A stretch of 64,000 nucleotides of DNA from Bacteroidota bacterium (GCA_029781865.1 JAKOVW010000057.1:112671-176670), one strand, 5' to 3'; counted from the first letter of the stretch, positions 19,963 through 30,070 are shown. Numbers and translations are program-made. Notes: generated from the letters alone by a model not told the origin.

Positions 19963-21300
19963 ATGAATTTGAATCGTTGGTTTTTGTTGGCCCTATCGGT
20001 GTATTTTAGCTCACTGATTTTCATTGCCTGTTATTCAGCCCAAAAGCATTTTCCAACGATAATAATTCCCTCGGGAATTGCATTTTCGGCATTTATCTTT
20101 TTGTACAAGTTGCTGAATTCAGAAGAAAGACTCAACCAGTTTTTGTTGATTGCTTTTCTTGCGAAAGTAGCTCTTCTCTTTTCATTTCCTCATTTATCTG
20201 ATGATATCTATAGGTTCTGGTGGGATGGCACATTGGGTAATCATGGTTATAGTCCCTATGAATTTAGTCCGGCTGAATTTATCCAAAAAAGTCATGAGCC
20301 CGCGTTGGATCAATCACTGCACTTATATTATGATAAATTGAATTCCACCCCATACCATACAGTTTATCCATTAATCTGTCAGTGGATATTCCGAATCTGT
20401 GCTTATCTGGCAAAAAACGATATTTTCATTTTTAATCTGATTTTAAAGTTTGTTTTTATAATAGCAGATCTCTTTTTGTTACGCTTTTTACTGAAATTGG
20501 TAAACAAACCTAATCACTCTGTAAAAAGCGCCGCACTTTTTTTTGGAAATCCATTATGCATTATTGAACTCAATGCAAATCTTCACTTTGAATTAGTACT
20601 ACTGGTATTTCTTGCGGCCAGTATTTATTATATCAACAAGGAGAAATCTATCCAAAGTGGAATTTTATTGGGCTGTTCAATTGTTTCGAAATTAATATCA
20701 CTCCTTTGGTTTCCACTTTTTATTAAAAAACCCTTTCTCCATTTTAAGCAAATTCTTTTATTTATTGGCACAGTGATACCGATAGGTTTGTTTGTGATCA
20801 CTGTGCTTCCAGCTATTAAATCCTATCAAAGCAGTCTTGGATTATATTTTCAAAAATTTGAATTTAACTCCTTTGTTTTTAAACCATTATTGACTCTGTT
20901 CGATAGTCTGCATTGGTATTCTGCTGAATCAAAAATCAGCCTGATACTAATGCTTATATTTGGTATCATCTATCTTGTTGTAATTTTCAATTACTGGATT
21001 CATTCAAATAATTTATTTCCTTTTGGATCAGCGTGGTGCATACTATTTGCATATCTATTATTAAATACCACTGTTCACCCATGGTATTTGACACCGCTTA
21101 TATTCCTAAGTGTGTTTTACAATCAATCAACGGGCATCGCCTGGAGCTTTTTAATCTTATTCTCATATGCGCGTTACGATCCTGATTACATCAGGTTTGA
21201 ACCGACATTGGTACTTACAGAATATGTCATTGTCCTGGGGTTTTATATTTATGAACGTCGCAAACTAAAAACAATAATCCGTACATCTGAATCTCATTGA
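19963..21300 (+). CDS. Polytopic GT-C-type mannosyltransferase-like membrane protein
   Basis: A 445-residue integral membrane protein with about 11-12 hydrophobic segments. The first periplasmic loop has SDDIYRFWWDG (about 79-89), the acidic DD/DxD-type motif expected of polyprenyl-phosphate-sugar-dependent GT-C enzymes, and the late TTVHPWYLTPL segment is typical of GT87/DUF2029-like members. It begins 22 bases after the processive GT2 stop, so the two are co-transcribed. It is likely to use a polyprenyl-phosphate sugar made by the DPM-like enzyme two genes upstream (inference). Last gene of the cassette; a strong hairpin terminator lies 300 bases downstream. Confidence 0.75.
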   Translation: MNLNRWFLLALSVYFSSLIFIACYSAQKHFPTIIIPSGIAFSAFIFLYKLLNSEERLNQFLLIAFLAKVALLFSFPHLSDDIYRFWWDGTLGNHGYSPYEFSPAEFIQKSHEPALDQSLHLYYDKLNSTPYHTVYPLICQWIFRICAYLAKNDIFIFNLILKFVFIIADLFLLRFLLKLVNKPNHSVKSAALFFGNPLCIIELNANLHFELVLLVFLAASIYYINKEKSIQSGILLGCSIVSKLISLLWFPLFIKKPFLHFKQILLFIGTVIPIGLFVITVLPAIKSYQSSLGLYFQKFEFNSFVFKPLLTLFDSLHWYSAESKISLILMLIFGIIYLVVIFNYWIHSNNLFPFGSAWCILFAYLLLNTTVHPWYLTPLIFLSVFYNQSTGIAWSFLILFSYARYDPDYIRFEPTLVLTEYVIVLGFYIYERRKLKTIIRTSESH

Positions 21301-21601
21301 ATTTCAAGCCGTTGATTCTCAACTAAAATAATAAATTTTTATTTAAACAAACATTGAAATACATGAACATCTCCCGGGTTCAATTTTATAATTTCCTGTA
21401 AATCGTTTAATAAATCAATTGATACTTTGTTTGCGTGATCTTATTCACAATTAATTTAGTTTAGCAATAACGAAAAATAACCAAAGCTTTAAGCCTATGG
21501 TATTACCATTGACTTATCGGGAGTTGATTTGCAATACTGAATTATCAGAAAGAATGACTCTACATAAATTTATTATTATTCAGTACCTACTGCAAAATAA
21601 A
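21301..21601. other. Intergenic spacer, no gene seen
   Basis: AT-rich spacer between the glycosyltransferase cassette and the terminator of the gld operon. A 48-codon frame (from 21497) reads straight through the terminator hairpin and has no supporting features. No RNA gene or repeat is seen. Confidence 0.5.
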
Positions 21602-21630
21602 AAAGGCCACCTTTTAGAAAGGCGGCCTTT
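21602..21630. terminator. Bidirectional rho-independent terminator
   Basis: AAAGGCC(A)CCTTT - TAG - AAAGG(C)GGCCTTT folds into a 12-pair stem with one mismatch and a three-base loop. It is flanked by an A-run on the left and T-run TTTTTTATTTTTA on the right. It can end transcripts of gldN (minus strand, stop 24 bases away) and of the plus-strand cassette. Confidence 0.85.
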
Positions 21631-21653
21631 TTTATTTTTATGAGATTTCTGAA

Positions 21654-22523
21654 TTAATACGTCCAGAGATCATGTTCTTTATTCAAAATTTCATTTTTGA
21701 TTTTTTCTGACTCCAAAAGAAGTTTGACACCATCATTTTCTCCTTTAAAAATATCTGTCAAACGCATATCCTGAACATTGGATTCCTTGATGATATAACT
21801 TGAAAAGAAACGCTCATCAAATATATCCGCCCATGTTGCAGGAGCAGCATCATTCTGATCGTTAAATACTTTCTCTCTAGAAAGCACCTTACGGGCTTCC
21901 GGATAGTAAATCCAGAATAAAGGCAATGAATACTTTAGATTGCCAGCATCATCCAGCTCATCTTTAATAGGTGCAATTCCTAAAATCCTGCACTTAAGAG
22001 TAGACGTTTGTTTATCAAAAAACCACAATTCTTTCAAACGAAATGATTTGATATCATTGAAGTCAATGTCCGATTTTCTGATCTGAACAGTCTCCACATA
22101 TGTCTCCGGATCAAGGACCACAACTGTATCAATACGATGCAGTTTTTTATCCAGCTCCTCGCCTGTTACGAATTTTTTGAAATCATCTTCTTTAAAAATC
22201 TTGATATCACCGTTTTCAATAGCCTGTACGAGAATGGCGAAGAATGAACGGACCGGATAAATAAATGGCAAATTCATTTTTTCTCTAACATCAATCACTC
22301 TCCAAATCCGCTTATCCCAAACGATATCCGCTTCACGAACTGGTTGATACTCCAGTATCCGTTGTTCTTTGACTAATGAACGTTTGACTATATCGTCGAG
22401 ATAACCAGTTTCTTCTTCTTCTTCGCTGGCTTCTGTTTTTTCCTTTTCTGTTTGAGCCATCAAACTAATATTAAAGGCTGCAACCATTAGGAAAATAATA
22501 AATGATATCCTGAACTTATACAT
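21654..22523 (-). CDS. gldN: Type IX secretion / gliding motility protein GldN (PorN)
   Basis: Periplasmic component that, with GldK, forms the ring of the type IX secretion system near the outer membrane. The 289-residue product has a cleavable signal peptide (about 1-24, ending SLMAQ) and a mature domain of GldN/PorN type, including the DIVWDKRIWRVIDVREKMNLP-like stretch, seen here as VWDKRIWRVIDV (about 68-79). It is the last gene of gldK-gldL-gldM-gldN, 11 bases after gldM, and is followed by the terminator at 21602-21630. Gene order and length agree with the Bacteroidota cluster. Confidence 0.92.
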   Translation of the reverse strand: MYKFRISFIIFLMVAAFNISLMAQTEKEKTEASEEEEETGYLDDIVKRSLVKEQRILEYQPVREADIVWDKRIWRVIDVREKMNLPFIYPVRSFFAILVQAIENGDIKIFKEDDFKKFVTGEELDKKLHRIDTVVVLDPETYVETVQIRKSDIDFNDIKSFRLKELWFFDKQTSTLKCRILGIAPIKDELDDAGNLKYSLPLFWIYYPEARKVLSREKVFNDQNDAAPATWADIFDERFFSSYIIKESNVQDMRLTDIFKGENDGVKLLLESEKIKNEILNKEHDLWTY

Positions 22524-22534
22524 GATATAAGATT

Positions 22535-24106
22535 TTATTTAATTTGAAATGACATATCTCCAAGATCACGAGGAGCAGGGTCGCCTGGACATCTACCTTT
22601 GATTTGTTCAAAAAGGAATCGATCTCCTGGTTTTGCTTTTTGTACTAACTGCAATGTATTTGGAGCGAATTTTCCTCCAGTATTGATTTCAATTTTGGCA
22701 TCTTGTCTTGGAGCAACATAAACCAGATTAAAGCTTTGAATCTGACATTTTGCTTCAAAGTCAAAATTTTCCAATACCGGAATAACGCCTTGTTGCGCTT
22801 TAAATACGCCATTAGGCATAGCGCCTCCTCTTTTATCACTTAGCATAGGAATTGGAGTAGGAATTCTTTTTACTCTGAATTTAAAAGAGGTTGGTTGCAG
22901 ACCTCCTCCGGACAAAGTAATATTTGCCTCACCGGGTGAAGTTACGGTAGCATTATATTTACCTCCTTCTTTTTTGGTCAAAGAGATTCCACCACCTGAT
23001 GCATCTACTTTCAACTGAGCTGACGGGACACCTGCTGCAGAAATAGCAACCGGATTATCAACTCCGATATAGAATACGTTCATTTTTTCAGCAGCAACGT
23101 TACAGGAACGCTCACCTACTTCAAATTCGAATTCTTTTTTATACGTGTCAGTTTTATTAGTAACTGGATTTGTAACTGAAGCTACAGCGGTATATTTTTT
23201 AATACCCACATCTCCCGGAACCGTTTTCCAAATAGCTTCTCCATCAGGCGTAACATTTAAAGCACTTCCATTTACAGAAAGTGAAATTTTAGTACTGGTC
23301 GCTTTTGAAGTAGAAGCTGCTAGTGAAATTGAAGTTTCAAAAGGCTCTCCTTTAATCACGTAGTTCTTCTTTGGAGAAGAGATTACAGTAAATTTATCGA
23401 GAACCACATCCTCCCCACCTAATTTTCTACTAAAATGGTTAAGAACTGCATTTTCAGATGCCTTAGCATCATTAATCAACTTTGTAAAAAGTGGCTGACA
23501 AGCGCCGAGTGGCATCATTTTAAACATAAATTCCTGCCAATTCTTTTTATTTTTTGAATGCTTCCAGGTTTCGTCATCAACATTGAGAACAATCTCATTT
23601 TCCATACTTGTACGTAAAGAATCATCGATCAATGACAAAAATTTACCTCTGTATTCAAGAATCTTGTTTTTAAGTTCTACCCCTTTTGGGCTATTGGCCA
23701 TGATTCTTGTAGTAACATCTTTATTCTTTTTTCCTTTGATGTCCTTATGGTCACCCACTACGATATAATCGCCATCATCGACTTTACCATTTTTGTTACC
23801 TGATTTATCGATTAGATCATCGACAATGCTTTTAATATACTCGGTGAATTCATTACCATATTGAACAGCTAAAGGAGCTCTTTCAGCAAACCTGGCAAAT
23901 TCAGGTTTTGCTTTTGCTCTTTTATCGATAGAAGCAGGTAAAGCTTCATTCGATTGATCCAAAGATGCATTTGATTGTTCCAAGCCCTTATTTACCAACT
24001 TGAAGGCATTGAAAATCTCCGCGGAGACGTTCAAAGCCAAAAGCGCTGTAAGTACCAGATACATGATGTTGATCATGAGCTGGCGCGGCTGCTTAGGAAT
24101 TGACAT
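22535..24106 (-). CDS. gldM: Type IX secretion / gliding motor protein GldM (PorM)
   Basis: Partner of GldL in the proton-driven motor of the type IX secretion system. It has one N-terminal membrane helix (about 11-31, MINIMYLVLTALLALNVSAE) and a long periplasmic part of four domains that reaches toward the GldK/GldN ring. The 523-residue length and the MSIPKQPRQLMINIMYLVLTA-type start are those of Bacteroidota GldM. It begins 44 bases after gldL and ends 11 bases before gldN. Confidence 0.94.
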   Translation of the reverse strand: MSIPKQPRQLMINIMYLVLTALLALNVSAEIFNAFKLVNKGLEQSNASLDQSNEALPASIDKRAKAKPEFARFAERAPLAVQYGNEFTEYIKSIVDDLIDKSGNKNGKVDDGDYIVVGDHKDIKGKKNKDVTTRIMANSPKGVELKNKILEYRGKFLSLIDDSLRTSMENEIVLNVDDETWKHSKNKKNWQEFMFKMMPLGACQPLFTKLINDAKASENAVLNHFSRKLGGEDVVLDKFTVISSPKKNYVIKGEPFETSISLAASTSKATSTKISLSVNGSALNVTPDGEAIWKTVPGDVGIKKYTAVASVTNPVTNKTDTYKKEFEFEVGERSCNVAAEKMNVFYIGVDNPVAISAAGVPSAQLKVDASGGGISLTKKEGGKYNATVTSPGEANITLSGGGLQPTSFKFRVKRIPTPIPMLSDKRGGAMPNGVFKAQQGVIPVLENFDFEAKCQIQSFNLVYVAPRQDAKIEINTGGKFAPNTLQLVQKAKPGDRFLFEQIKGRCPGDPAPRDLGDMSFQIK

Positions 24107-24150
24107 ATTTTATTCTATTTATTGGTTATAAATTAGATTTCAATTAAAGA

Positions 24151-24741
24151 TTAAGCATTTCCACCCATATTCTTGTATGCAGAAAGGATATTTCCATATA
24201 CAGAATTGAGGTTAGAAAGATTCTTGTTCAAAGCAGCAACCTGATCTTTATACTTTTTGGTATCTTCCAGAGACGCGCTCATTTCAGACATTGCATCATT
24301 CAATCTCTGATAGAAATTGCTCATTGCTTTTACCTGATCGCTGGTTTTGCTAAAATCAACTTCCTGCAATGCTTTCAATGAACCCAGACTTTTTGACACG
24401 TTCTGAAGTTCTGATAACATTCCACCTAATTGATTTTCAACAAGTTCGCCATTTACCGGACGAGCACCTGCTTTAATCGGGCCTTCAGTCAATGGATTGA
24501 TTCTTGAATCGGCATCTCCTAATCCCGGATATAATTTATCCCAATAGTATTCCTTATCCGGAGGAATAATTCCTAAGAAGAAGAAAAGAATAGCTTCTGT
24601 AACCAGACCAGCTGTGATCATCGCATCGCCACCTTCCCAGGACATAATCTTATAAAGTGCTCCAAGCATTACGATTGATGCACCAACACCGATTACAAGG
24701 TTTTTAAGGTATTTAAACCAATTTTGTTTGTAAATAGCCAT
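24151..24741 (-). CDS. gldL: Type IX secretion / gliding motor protein GldL (PorL)
   Basis: Inner-membrane motor subunit. Two N-terminal membrane helices (about 13-33 and 41-59) are followed by a cytoplasmic tail with coiled-coil character. The second helix contains E49 (TAGLVTEAILFFF), at the same position as the glutamate known to matter for proton-motive-force use in Flavobacterium GldL. The 196-residue length is near the short end for the family. It lies 103 bases downstream of gldK and 44 bases upstream of gldM. Confidence 0.94.
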   Translation of the reverse strand: MAIYKQNWFKYLKNLVIGVGASIVMLGALYKIMSWEGGDAMITAGLVTEAILFFFLGIIPPDKEYYWDKLYPGLGDADSRINPLTEGPIKAGARPVNGELVENQLGGMLSELQNVSKSLGSLKALQEVDFSKTSDQVKAMSNFYQRLNDAMSEMSASLEDTKKYKDQVAALNKNLSNLNSVYGNILSAYKNMGGNA

Positions 24742-24844
24742 TTTTTGTAATTTTTATGAGTTTAGAGAAAATTGTTTGCTAATAAAATGACATAGCCCAA
24801 AATGAATAAAATCATTTATTGCCATGAAGATTCTGCTTGAATGA

Positions 24845-26086
24845 TCAATGAAAATCGTTCTCGGACCTGCCAAGAAACGCCAGAACACACCTGAAGCCTA
24901 TGTAAGATTTAGAAGTATCCTGAAATTCCCAGTTTCGAGTGCTGGTATGCAAGTAATATGCAATATCCTTCCATGATCCACCTCTGATTACTTTGCGTTT
25001 ATATGATTCAGGATCTTCAACTTTTGCATCATACTTAACATCAGGATTCTGATCATGCATAATAATATGTGCATTGTCCGCATATGCAGATTCTGTCCAT
25101 TCTGAAACATTTCCAGCTACATTGTATAAACCATATTGGTTGGGGAAGTATGCATCTGCTTTTACGGTGTAATAACCTCCGTCCTCAGGATAATTACCAC
25201 GTCCTGGTTTGAAGTTAGCCAAAAGGCATCCTTTTGCATTTCTTGGGTAATAAGCGCCCCATGGAAAAGGTGCTTGTTCCTGACCTCCTCTGGCAGCCCA
25301 TTCCCATTCATGTTCGGTAGGAAGGCGGAATTCTTCTGAATTTGGCTCATCCTCTCCTTTAAATTTATTCCATATGGAAGTCCTCCAATAACAGAAAGCT
25401 CTGCATTGTTTCCAGTTAACTCCTACCACAGGATAGTCGTCAAAAGCTGGATGGCTGAAATAATTTCTGGTCATCGGCTCATTATAGGAATAAGCAAAAT
25501 CCCTAATCCAGCATAACGTATCCGGATATATATTGGTCTTTTCCTTATTAATAATAGCAGACCGTTTAATGTCTTTGGTATGTGCTGCTTTTTGCCAGTC
25601 TTTCCATTCCCATTCATAAATGAACTTTCTGGAATCCAGCTCTTTAAGGTCTTTATAGGCATCTGCTCCCTGAAAATACAGGTCGTTGAGTGCCTCGTCA
25701 GTCCAATCGATTTCCTGCTCCCAGTCAATTTCTTCGGTCTGACCGTTTTCACCTTCTTTAAAATGACCTAAGGCTTTATGAGCCATTTCATCCCTGACCC
25801 AGTAGACAAATTGCCTGTATTCATTATTGGTGATTTCAGTATCATCCATGTAGAATCCTGAAATAGAAATGGATTTTTGAGGCTGAACCATGGTATTGAA
25901 GAAGTCCTGATCACTTTGACCTATAGTCAAAGTGCCGCTCGGAATATACACCATACCATATGGATTAATGCCTCCCCATTTGGGACGGTTTTGTACGCCT
26001 ATTAGCTGCCCATCTTGCTTGCCTTTACCGCAAGACATCATGAAAATAATGAGCAAAGCGAAAAAAGAGAGATTCAATTTTCTCAT
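24845..26086 (-). CDS. gldK: Type IX secretion lipoprotein GldK (PorK), FGE/SUMF1-like
   Basis: Outer-membrane-associated lipoprotein that forms the T9SS ring with GldN. The signal MRKLNLSFFALLIIFMMSC ends in a lipobox with C19. The rest is a formylglycine-generating-enzyme-like (SUMF1) domain: MVYIPSGTLTIGQ (about 46-58), ITNNEYRQFVYW, VVGVNWKQCRAFCYWR, RLPTEHEWEWAARGG and VIRGGSWKD. In GldK this domain is structural and not an enzyme. At 413 residues it is complete. It is first of the gldKLMN run, 206 bases downstream of the porP-like gene. A TAACTTTG box (26233-26240, minus strand) is a possible promoter. Confidence 0.93.
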   Translation of the reverse strand: MRKLNLSFFALLIIFMMSCGKGKQDGQLIGVQNRPKWGGINPYGMVYIPSGTLTIGQSDQDFFNTMVQPQKSISISGFYMDDTEITNNEYRQFVYWVRDEMAHKALGHFKEGENGQTEEIDWEQEIDWTDEALNDLYFQGADAYKDLKELDSRKFIYEWEWKDWQKAAHTKDIKRSAIINKEKTNIYPDTLCWIRDFAYSYNEPMTRNYFSHPAFDDYPVVGVNWKQCRAFCYWRTSIWNKFKGEDEPNSEEFRLPTEHEWEWAARGGQEQAPFPWGAYYPRNAKGCLLANFKPGRGNYPEDGGYYTVKADAYFPNQYGLYNVAGNVSEWTESAYADNAHIIMHDQNPDVKYDAKVEDPESYKRKVIRGGSWKDIAYYLHTSTRNWEFQDTSKSYIGFRCVLAFLGRSENDFH

Positions 26087-26292
26087 TAGAATAGAAATTT
26101 ACCTACTTTGTCTTTATAAAAAGTGGCGTAAATATAAGACTTAATCCTTTGTTTCTAAAAAAAAATATTTGTCCTATGATTTTGCCACAACAATAACTAA
26201 GCGAACTTTATTTCAACATTAAATATTGCATACAAAGTTAAAATCTTTTTTAACCGGTTTGCTGAAATAATTAATATGTAAGTCCTTAAAAT

Positions 26293-27264
26293 TCAATCAG
26301 AATACCGTGGACTATGAATAATTCTGGCCGGTTTCCCTAAACCAAAAGCCTTGCCGAAATTATAAAACAACCCCAATTCCTGACTGGAAGACACATAACT
26401 GACCGGAATTTTTCCAATATAGAATTCATGACAATAAGCCAACTGAATGTTCTTACTTAGATTAAATCCGACCGATAATCCCAAAGATTCCAGGGAATTA
26501 GCATTATAACCCCTGAGATGAATCCCTCCAAATATGTTGCCAGTATAATCGAATCCGCAAAAAAAATCTGTTTGCAGCTTAATTAAATCCGAATACGCCA
26601 GCAATTGCGTAAAAATAGTCGCGGATTTCCATTCAAAATCATTGGAAATCAAAAACTTAATACTTCTTCTGTTTTTCCAGGGCAAAGGAGGTCCTTTGCT
26701 TCCGGATTCCAATAATTTCTCAACTGCCAGACCAGCCTGTAAGCGATGCCAGCTGGCAAAAACCGAAACTCCAAAATCAAATATACTCCGTGTTCCTCCC
26801 TGGTTCAACAACTCCGGATCATTATGGTCCAATCCATTGCCAGGATAGTTACCATCCGGTGTGCGAGCCAATTCTGACCGGAAACTTAGCCAATCCATTT
26901 CCAAATCAATACCCGGAGTCAATAAGACTTCATTCCATTTAATTACTTTATTAAAACTTGGCCGTATATAATTATGTCGTTCCAAACCCAATTCATCCTG
27001 ACCAATCAGAACGCCAAGGGCAGAACCCCATTTATATACCGGACAATGCACAGCCAAATCAATACCCTGAGGATGACCTGGCAGGTTTTGCCATTGATTT
27101 CTATATATCGCAGAACCGGCGAGGGTGCCTTCCAATCCGGCATAAGCTGGTATCATTCTGTATTTATCCTTATAAGCCAAAGAAGAGAGTGGACTTTGCT
27201 GAGCCATGGAAACTGTAAACATTTCCAGGGTTAACATCAGGCACAAAAATCCACTAATCCGCAT
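26293..27264 (-). CDS. PorP/SprF-family type IX secretion outer-membrane protein
   Basis: Outer-membrane barrel of the PorP/SprF family, which anchors or assists T9SS components or secreted adhesins. The 323-residue product has a signal peptide (MRISGFLCLMLTLEMFTVSMAQQ) and the family start SPLSSLAYKDKYRMIPAYAGLEG with alternating beta-strand residues to the end. The frame also offers TTG at 27270, but the ATG at 27264 begins the signal peptide neatly and leaves two bases between it and the stop of the upstream DUF255 gene, so I chose it. Position directly upstream of gldK matches the standard porP-gldKLMN arrangement. Confidence 0.88.
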   Translation of the reverse strand: MRISGFLCLMLTLEMFTVSMAQQSPLSSLAYKDKYRMIPAYAGLEGTLAGSAIYRNQWQNLPGHPQGIDLAVHCPVYKWGSALGVLIGQDELGLERHNYIRPSFNKVIKWNEVLLTPGIDLEMDWLSFRSELARTPDGNYPGNGLDHNDPELLNQGGTRSIFDFGVSVFASWHRLQAGLAVEKLLESGSKGPPLPWKNRRSIKFLISNDFEWKSATIFTQLLAYSDLIKLQTDFFCGFDYTGNIFGGIHLRGYNANSLESLGLSVGFNLSKNIQLAYCHEFYIGKIPVSYVSSSQELGLFYNFGKAFGLGKPARIIHSPRYSD

Positions 27265-27266
27265 GT

Positions 27267-29237
27267 TCAAATTACAAGGTGGTATTTAGAAAATAAAGAT
27301 ACTATTTCTTCCTTAGTCGACACCGGCTGATGACAAATCCTGTCAAAACAAAAGGTCAAACCAGGTGCGTTTTGATCAATAGCCATCAGCCCGGGAATGT
27401 ATAAATCCTTCAGTATTTCCATTCTTTGTAACGGGCTGCCGGATTTTACCAGAATAGAACTCATTTCTGCGTCAAGCAATTGCTGAATCCAGGATGACAT
27501 GGAAAGTGGATGATTCAGCGCAATTTCACGGACACTACTCATTAGACTTGCAGACAAATGAAGATATCGTTCATCCTGATAGTACTCATAAAAATATTTA
27601 CATGCCCAACTCAATATGGCATTAGGATTGGGATAAGTTGATTCTGCCCAATCCGTTTGAAGGAACTGAAAATCGGTATGCCTTGCAGATGATATGCTAA
27701 ATAATACAGAATCCGGACTCTTAAAATCGGTCTGCACAAATTCGAAAAAATCTCTCGCTGCATCTATATATTTCCCTTTTCCGGAGCAATGGTATAAATC
27801 CAATAACGCCTTTATCACATATGCGTAGTCTTCCAGGAATCCAATACCAATACATTGGTCATTTATGCGGTATCGACACAATTCCGTTTTATTTTTCGAA
27901 CACAATTCTAAAATGTTTTCCATCAAGGCTTCTGCATTGTGAAAATTGGATTCATCAGCAGACGCTCTGTACCAGGACAGATAAGAAGACACGATCATGG
28001 CATTCCAGCATACAATCATCTTCCCATCAATTGATGGAAGGCTCCTCTTATTCCTTTCATCTCTAAGCATGCTTGTAAGTGTATCCAAAGAATTCATTTG
28101 ATCTGTTAAATGAACATCATCCAGATTTACATTTTTGATTCGCAAGACTTTTTTGTCTGTATGATTAAAATCTAAATTTGAATACGTAAAAATCTCATTC
28201 CACCTTGCAAATTCATTACCCAAAAGTTGTTTGATCGTTTCTTCATTCCAAACATAATAACTTCCCTCTTCACCATCCGAGTCCGCATCCATTGCCGAAT
28301 AAAACAAACCACATTTGTCTTTCATGGAGATTTCAAAAAACCTTAGTGATTGCGTTATGATGTGCTTAAAAAAAGGACTTCTAGTGTAGGTATATGCTAC
28401 AGAAAGTGCTTGTATCAATTGAGCATGATCGTACAGCATTTTCTCAAAATGAGGAACATCCCAATTGCCGTCTACTGAATAGCGGCAAAAGCCGCCATCT
28501 ATATGATCATAAATTCCACCCAGGCACATTTGCCGCAATGAAAACAAGGCATGTTCAATCGCTTCTTTATTACCGGTCAAAAAATACAATTGAAACAAAA
28601 GTAAAATACCCTGGGTGTTTGGAAATTTTGGATGATTTCCGAATCCCCCATGTTCCAAATCCATGGACGTTTTCAATTTTAAAAATACTTCGTGATAGTC
28701 GATTTCACTCCATTTCTGACTCGACTGACTGGAGACACTATTTATTTGATTTAAATGATTGTACAGTTGTTCTGCCTGATCCAAAATCTGAGATTGCTTG
28801 TTTTGATATGCCTGATGCACAGCCATAAGTATCTGTTTCCAGGAAGGTCTTCCATATTTGGGTTCGGGCGGAAAATAGGTTCCTCCAAAAAAAGGTTTAC
28901 CGTCTGAACTTAAAAAACAGTTTAAAGGCCAACCACCTGAAATGCCCATAGCCTGAATGGCATTCATAAAGTAATGATCCAGATCCGGTCTTTCCTCGCG
29001 GTCAACTTTCACATTGATAAAGTGATCATTCATGATTCTTGCGGTCTCTTCATCCTCAAATGATTCATGTGCCATGACATGACACCAATGACAGGTTGAA
29101 TATCCAATGCTGACCAGTATGGGCTTGTTTTGTCTTTTAGCTTCCTTCAAAACCGAGTCGGACCAGGCATACCAATTTACTGGGTTGCTTTTATGCTGAT
29201 TTAAATAGGGACTTAGTTCGAATTGAAGTTTGTTCAT
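27267..29237 (-). CDS. DUF255 thioredoxin-domain protein (YyaL / SSP411-like)
   Basis: A 656-residue cytoplasmic protein of the widespread DUF255 (spermatogenesis-associated 20 / YyaL) family. An N-terminal thioredoxin-like domain (about 1-165) carries the CxxC motif C49-H-W-C52 in STCHWCHVM. The rest is an alpha/alpha-barrel resembling six-hairpin glycosidases and cellobiose 2-epimerase-like folds, for example [16 protein letters not shown]. Biochemical function is undefined. An ATG at 29237 follows a GTG, and a TACATTTG box lies 17 bases upstream. It sits immediately before the porP-like gene with a two-base gap, so the two are likely co-transcribed. Confidence 0.9.
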   Translation of the reverse strand: MNKLQFELSPYLNQHKSNPVNWYAWSDSVLKEAKRQNKPILVSIGYSTCHWCHVMAHESFEDEETARIMNDHFINVKVDREERPDLDHYFMNAIQAMGISGGWPLNCFLSSDGKPFFGGTYFPPEPKYGRPSWKQILMAVHQAYQNKQSQILDQAEQLYNHLNQINSVSSQSSQKWSEIDYHEVFLKLKTSMDLEHGGFGNHPKFPNTQGILLLFQLYFLTGNKEAIEHALFSLRQMCLGGIYDHIDGGFCRYSVDGNWDVPHFEKMLYDHAQLIQALSVAYTYTRSPFFKHIITQSLRFFEISMKDKCGLFYSAMDADSDGEEGSYYVWNEETIKQLLGNEFARWNEIFTYSNLDFNHTDKKVLRIKNVNLDDVHLTDQMNSLDTLTSMLRDERNKRSLPSIDGKMIVCWNAMIVSSYLSWYRASADESNFHNAEALMENILELCSKNKTELCRYRINDQCIGIGFLEDYAYVIKALLDLYHCSGKGKYIDAARDFFEFVQTDFKSPDSVLFSISSARHTDFQFLQTDWAESTYPNPNAILSWACKYFYEYYQDERYLHLSASLMSSVREIALNHPLSMSSWIQQLLDAEMSSILVKSGSPLQRMEILKDLYIPGLMAIDQNAPGLTFCFDRICHQPVSTKEEIVSLFSKYHLVI

Positions 29238-29253
29238 CACAAAAAGATATTCT

Positions 29254-29261
29254 CAAATGTA
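29254..29261 (-). promoter_or_regulatory. Putative -7 element (TACATTTG) of the DUF255-porP unit
   Basis: CAAATGTA on the plus strand is TACATTTG on the minus strand, fitting TAnnTTTG, 17 bases before the ATG at 29237. Confidence 0.45.
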
Positions 29262-29305
29262 AGCAATTGACGGTTCCGCTGAAAAGAACCATAAATAAAT
29301 AAGCA

Positions 29306-30070
29306 TCACAAAGAAATGCTCAACTCATCATAAGCAAGATGGATGTTTTTTTCAAAAGTTTGTTCCACTTCCTCATGTTTACCCATCTGATGACTTATAT
29401 GAGTCAAATATGCTCTGCCCGGATTCACTTTTGCAATTATTTCCAATGCCTGGCTTAGACTCAAATGACTGTGATGCTCCTTTTTTCGCAACGCATTTAT
29501 TACCAACACTTCACAATTCCGAATTTCATCAATCACCTTATCAGAAATAATTTTTGCATCAGTAATGTACACAAAACCAGAAATTTTAAATCCTAAGATG
29601 TCAATAGCACCATGTGAAATTCTAAGCGGAATAATCACGTCGTCACGAAATAATAAAGGAGTATCACTTTCAATTTGATTCAACTCAATCTGAGGCAAGC
29701 CCGGATAATCGATATCTCCGAAAATATAATAGAATCTTTTTTTAAGATCTTCAATAACTCTAGATTCAGCAAATAATGGAATTTTTTGCTTCATTGAAAA
29801 ATTGATCGGCCTGATGTCATCCATCCCGGCTGTATGATCCGCATGTTCATGCGTAATAAACAAAGCATCTACGCGATCGAGATGGCTTCTTAATACTTGC
29901 TGCCGGAAATCCGGCCCAATATCGATTACAAAAGAATTGTGATCCGTTTGTATCCAAACCGAACAACGCAATCGTTTATCTTTAGGATCAGTAGAATTGC
30001 AAACCGGACAAGTGCAGTTAATCACGGGAATACCCTGCGAAGTTCCGGTGCCTAAAAATGTAATCTTCAA
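29306..30070 (-). CDS. PhnP-like metallo-beta-lactamase-fold phosphodiesterase
   Basis: Cytoplasmic metallohydrolase of the beta-lactamase fold. The metal-binding motif is H74-x-H76-x-D78-H79 (THEHADHTAG), with further histidines near 132 (SHGAID) and at the C-terminus (THISHQMG). An N-terminal NCTCPVCNS cluster (C19, C21, C24) matches the extra zinc site known in E. coli PhnP. The family hydrolyses cyclic phosphodiesters; the substrate here is not known and no phn genes are nearby. The start is a TTG at 30070 that overlaps the stop of the small upstream gene (TTGA), so the two are translationally coupled. Confidence 0.85.
   Translation of the reverse strand: MKITFLGTGTSQGIPVINCTCPVCNSTDPKDKRLRCSVWIQTDHNSFVIDIGPDFRQQVLRSHLDRVDALFITHEHADHTAGMDDIRPINFSMKQKIPLFAESRVIEDLKKRFYYIFGDIDYPGLPQIELNQIESDTPLLFRDDVIIPLRISHGAIDILGFKISGFVYITDAKIISDKVIDEIRNCEVLVINALRKKEHHSHLSLSQALEIIAKVNPGRAYLTHISHQMGKHEEVEQTFEKNIHLAYDELSISL

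Noticed and set aside
21497..21643. Plus-strand frame of 48 codons (starts MVLPLTYREL)
   Set aside because: It reads through the strong terminator hairpin at 21602-21630 and has no coding character.
26233..26240. TAACTTTG (minus) as a gldK promoter
   Set aside because: Fits the consensus but lies about 146 bases upstream of gldK with no other support; the gld genes may instead be transcribed from DUF255.
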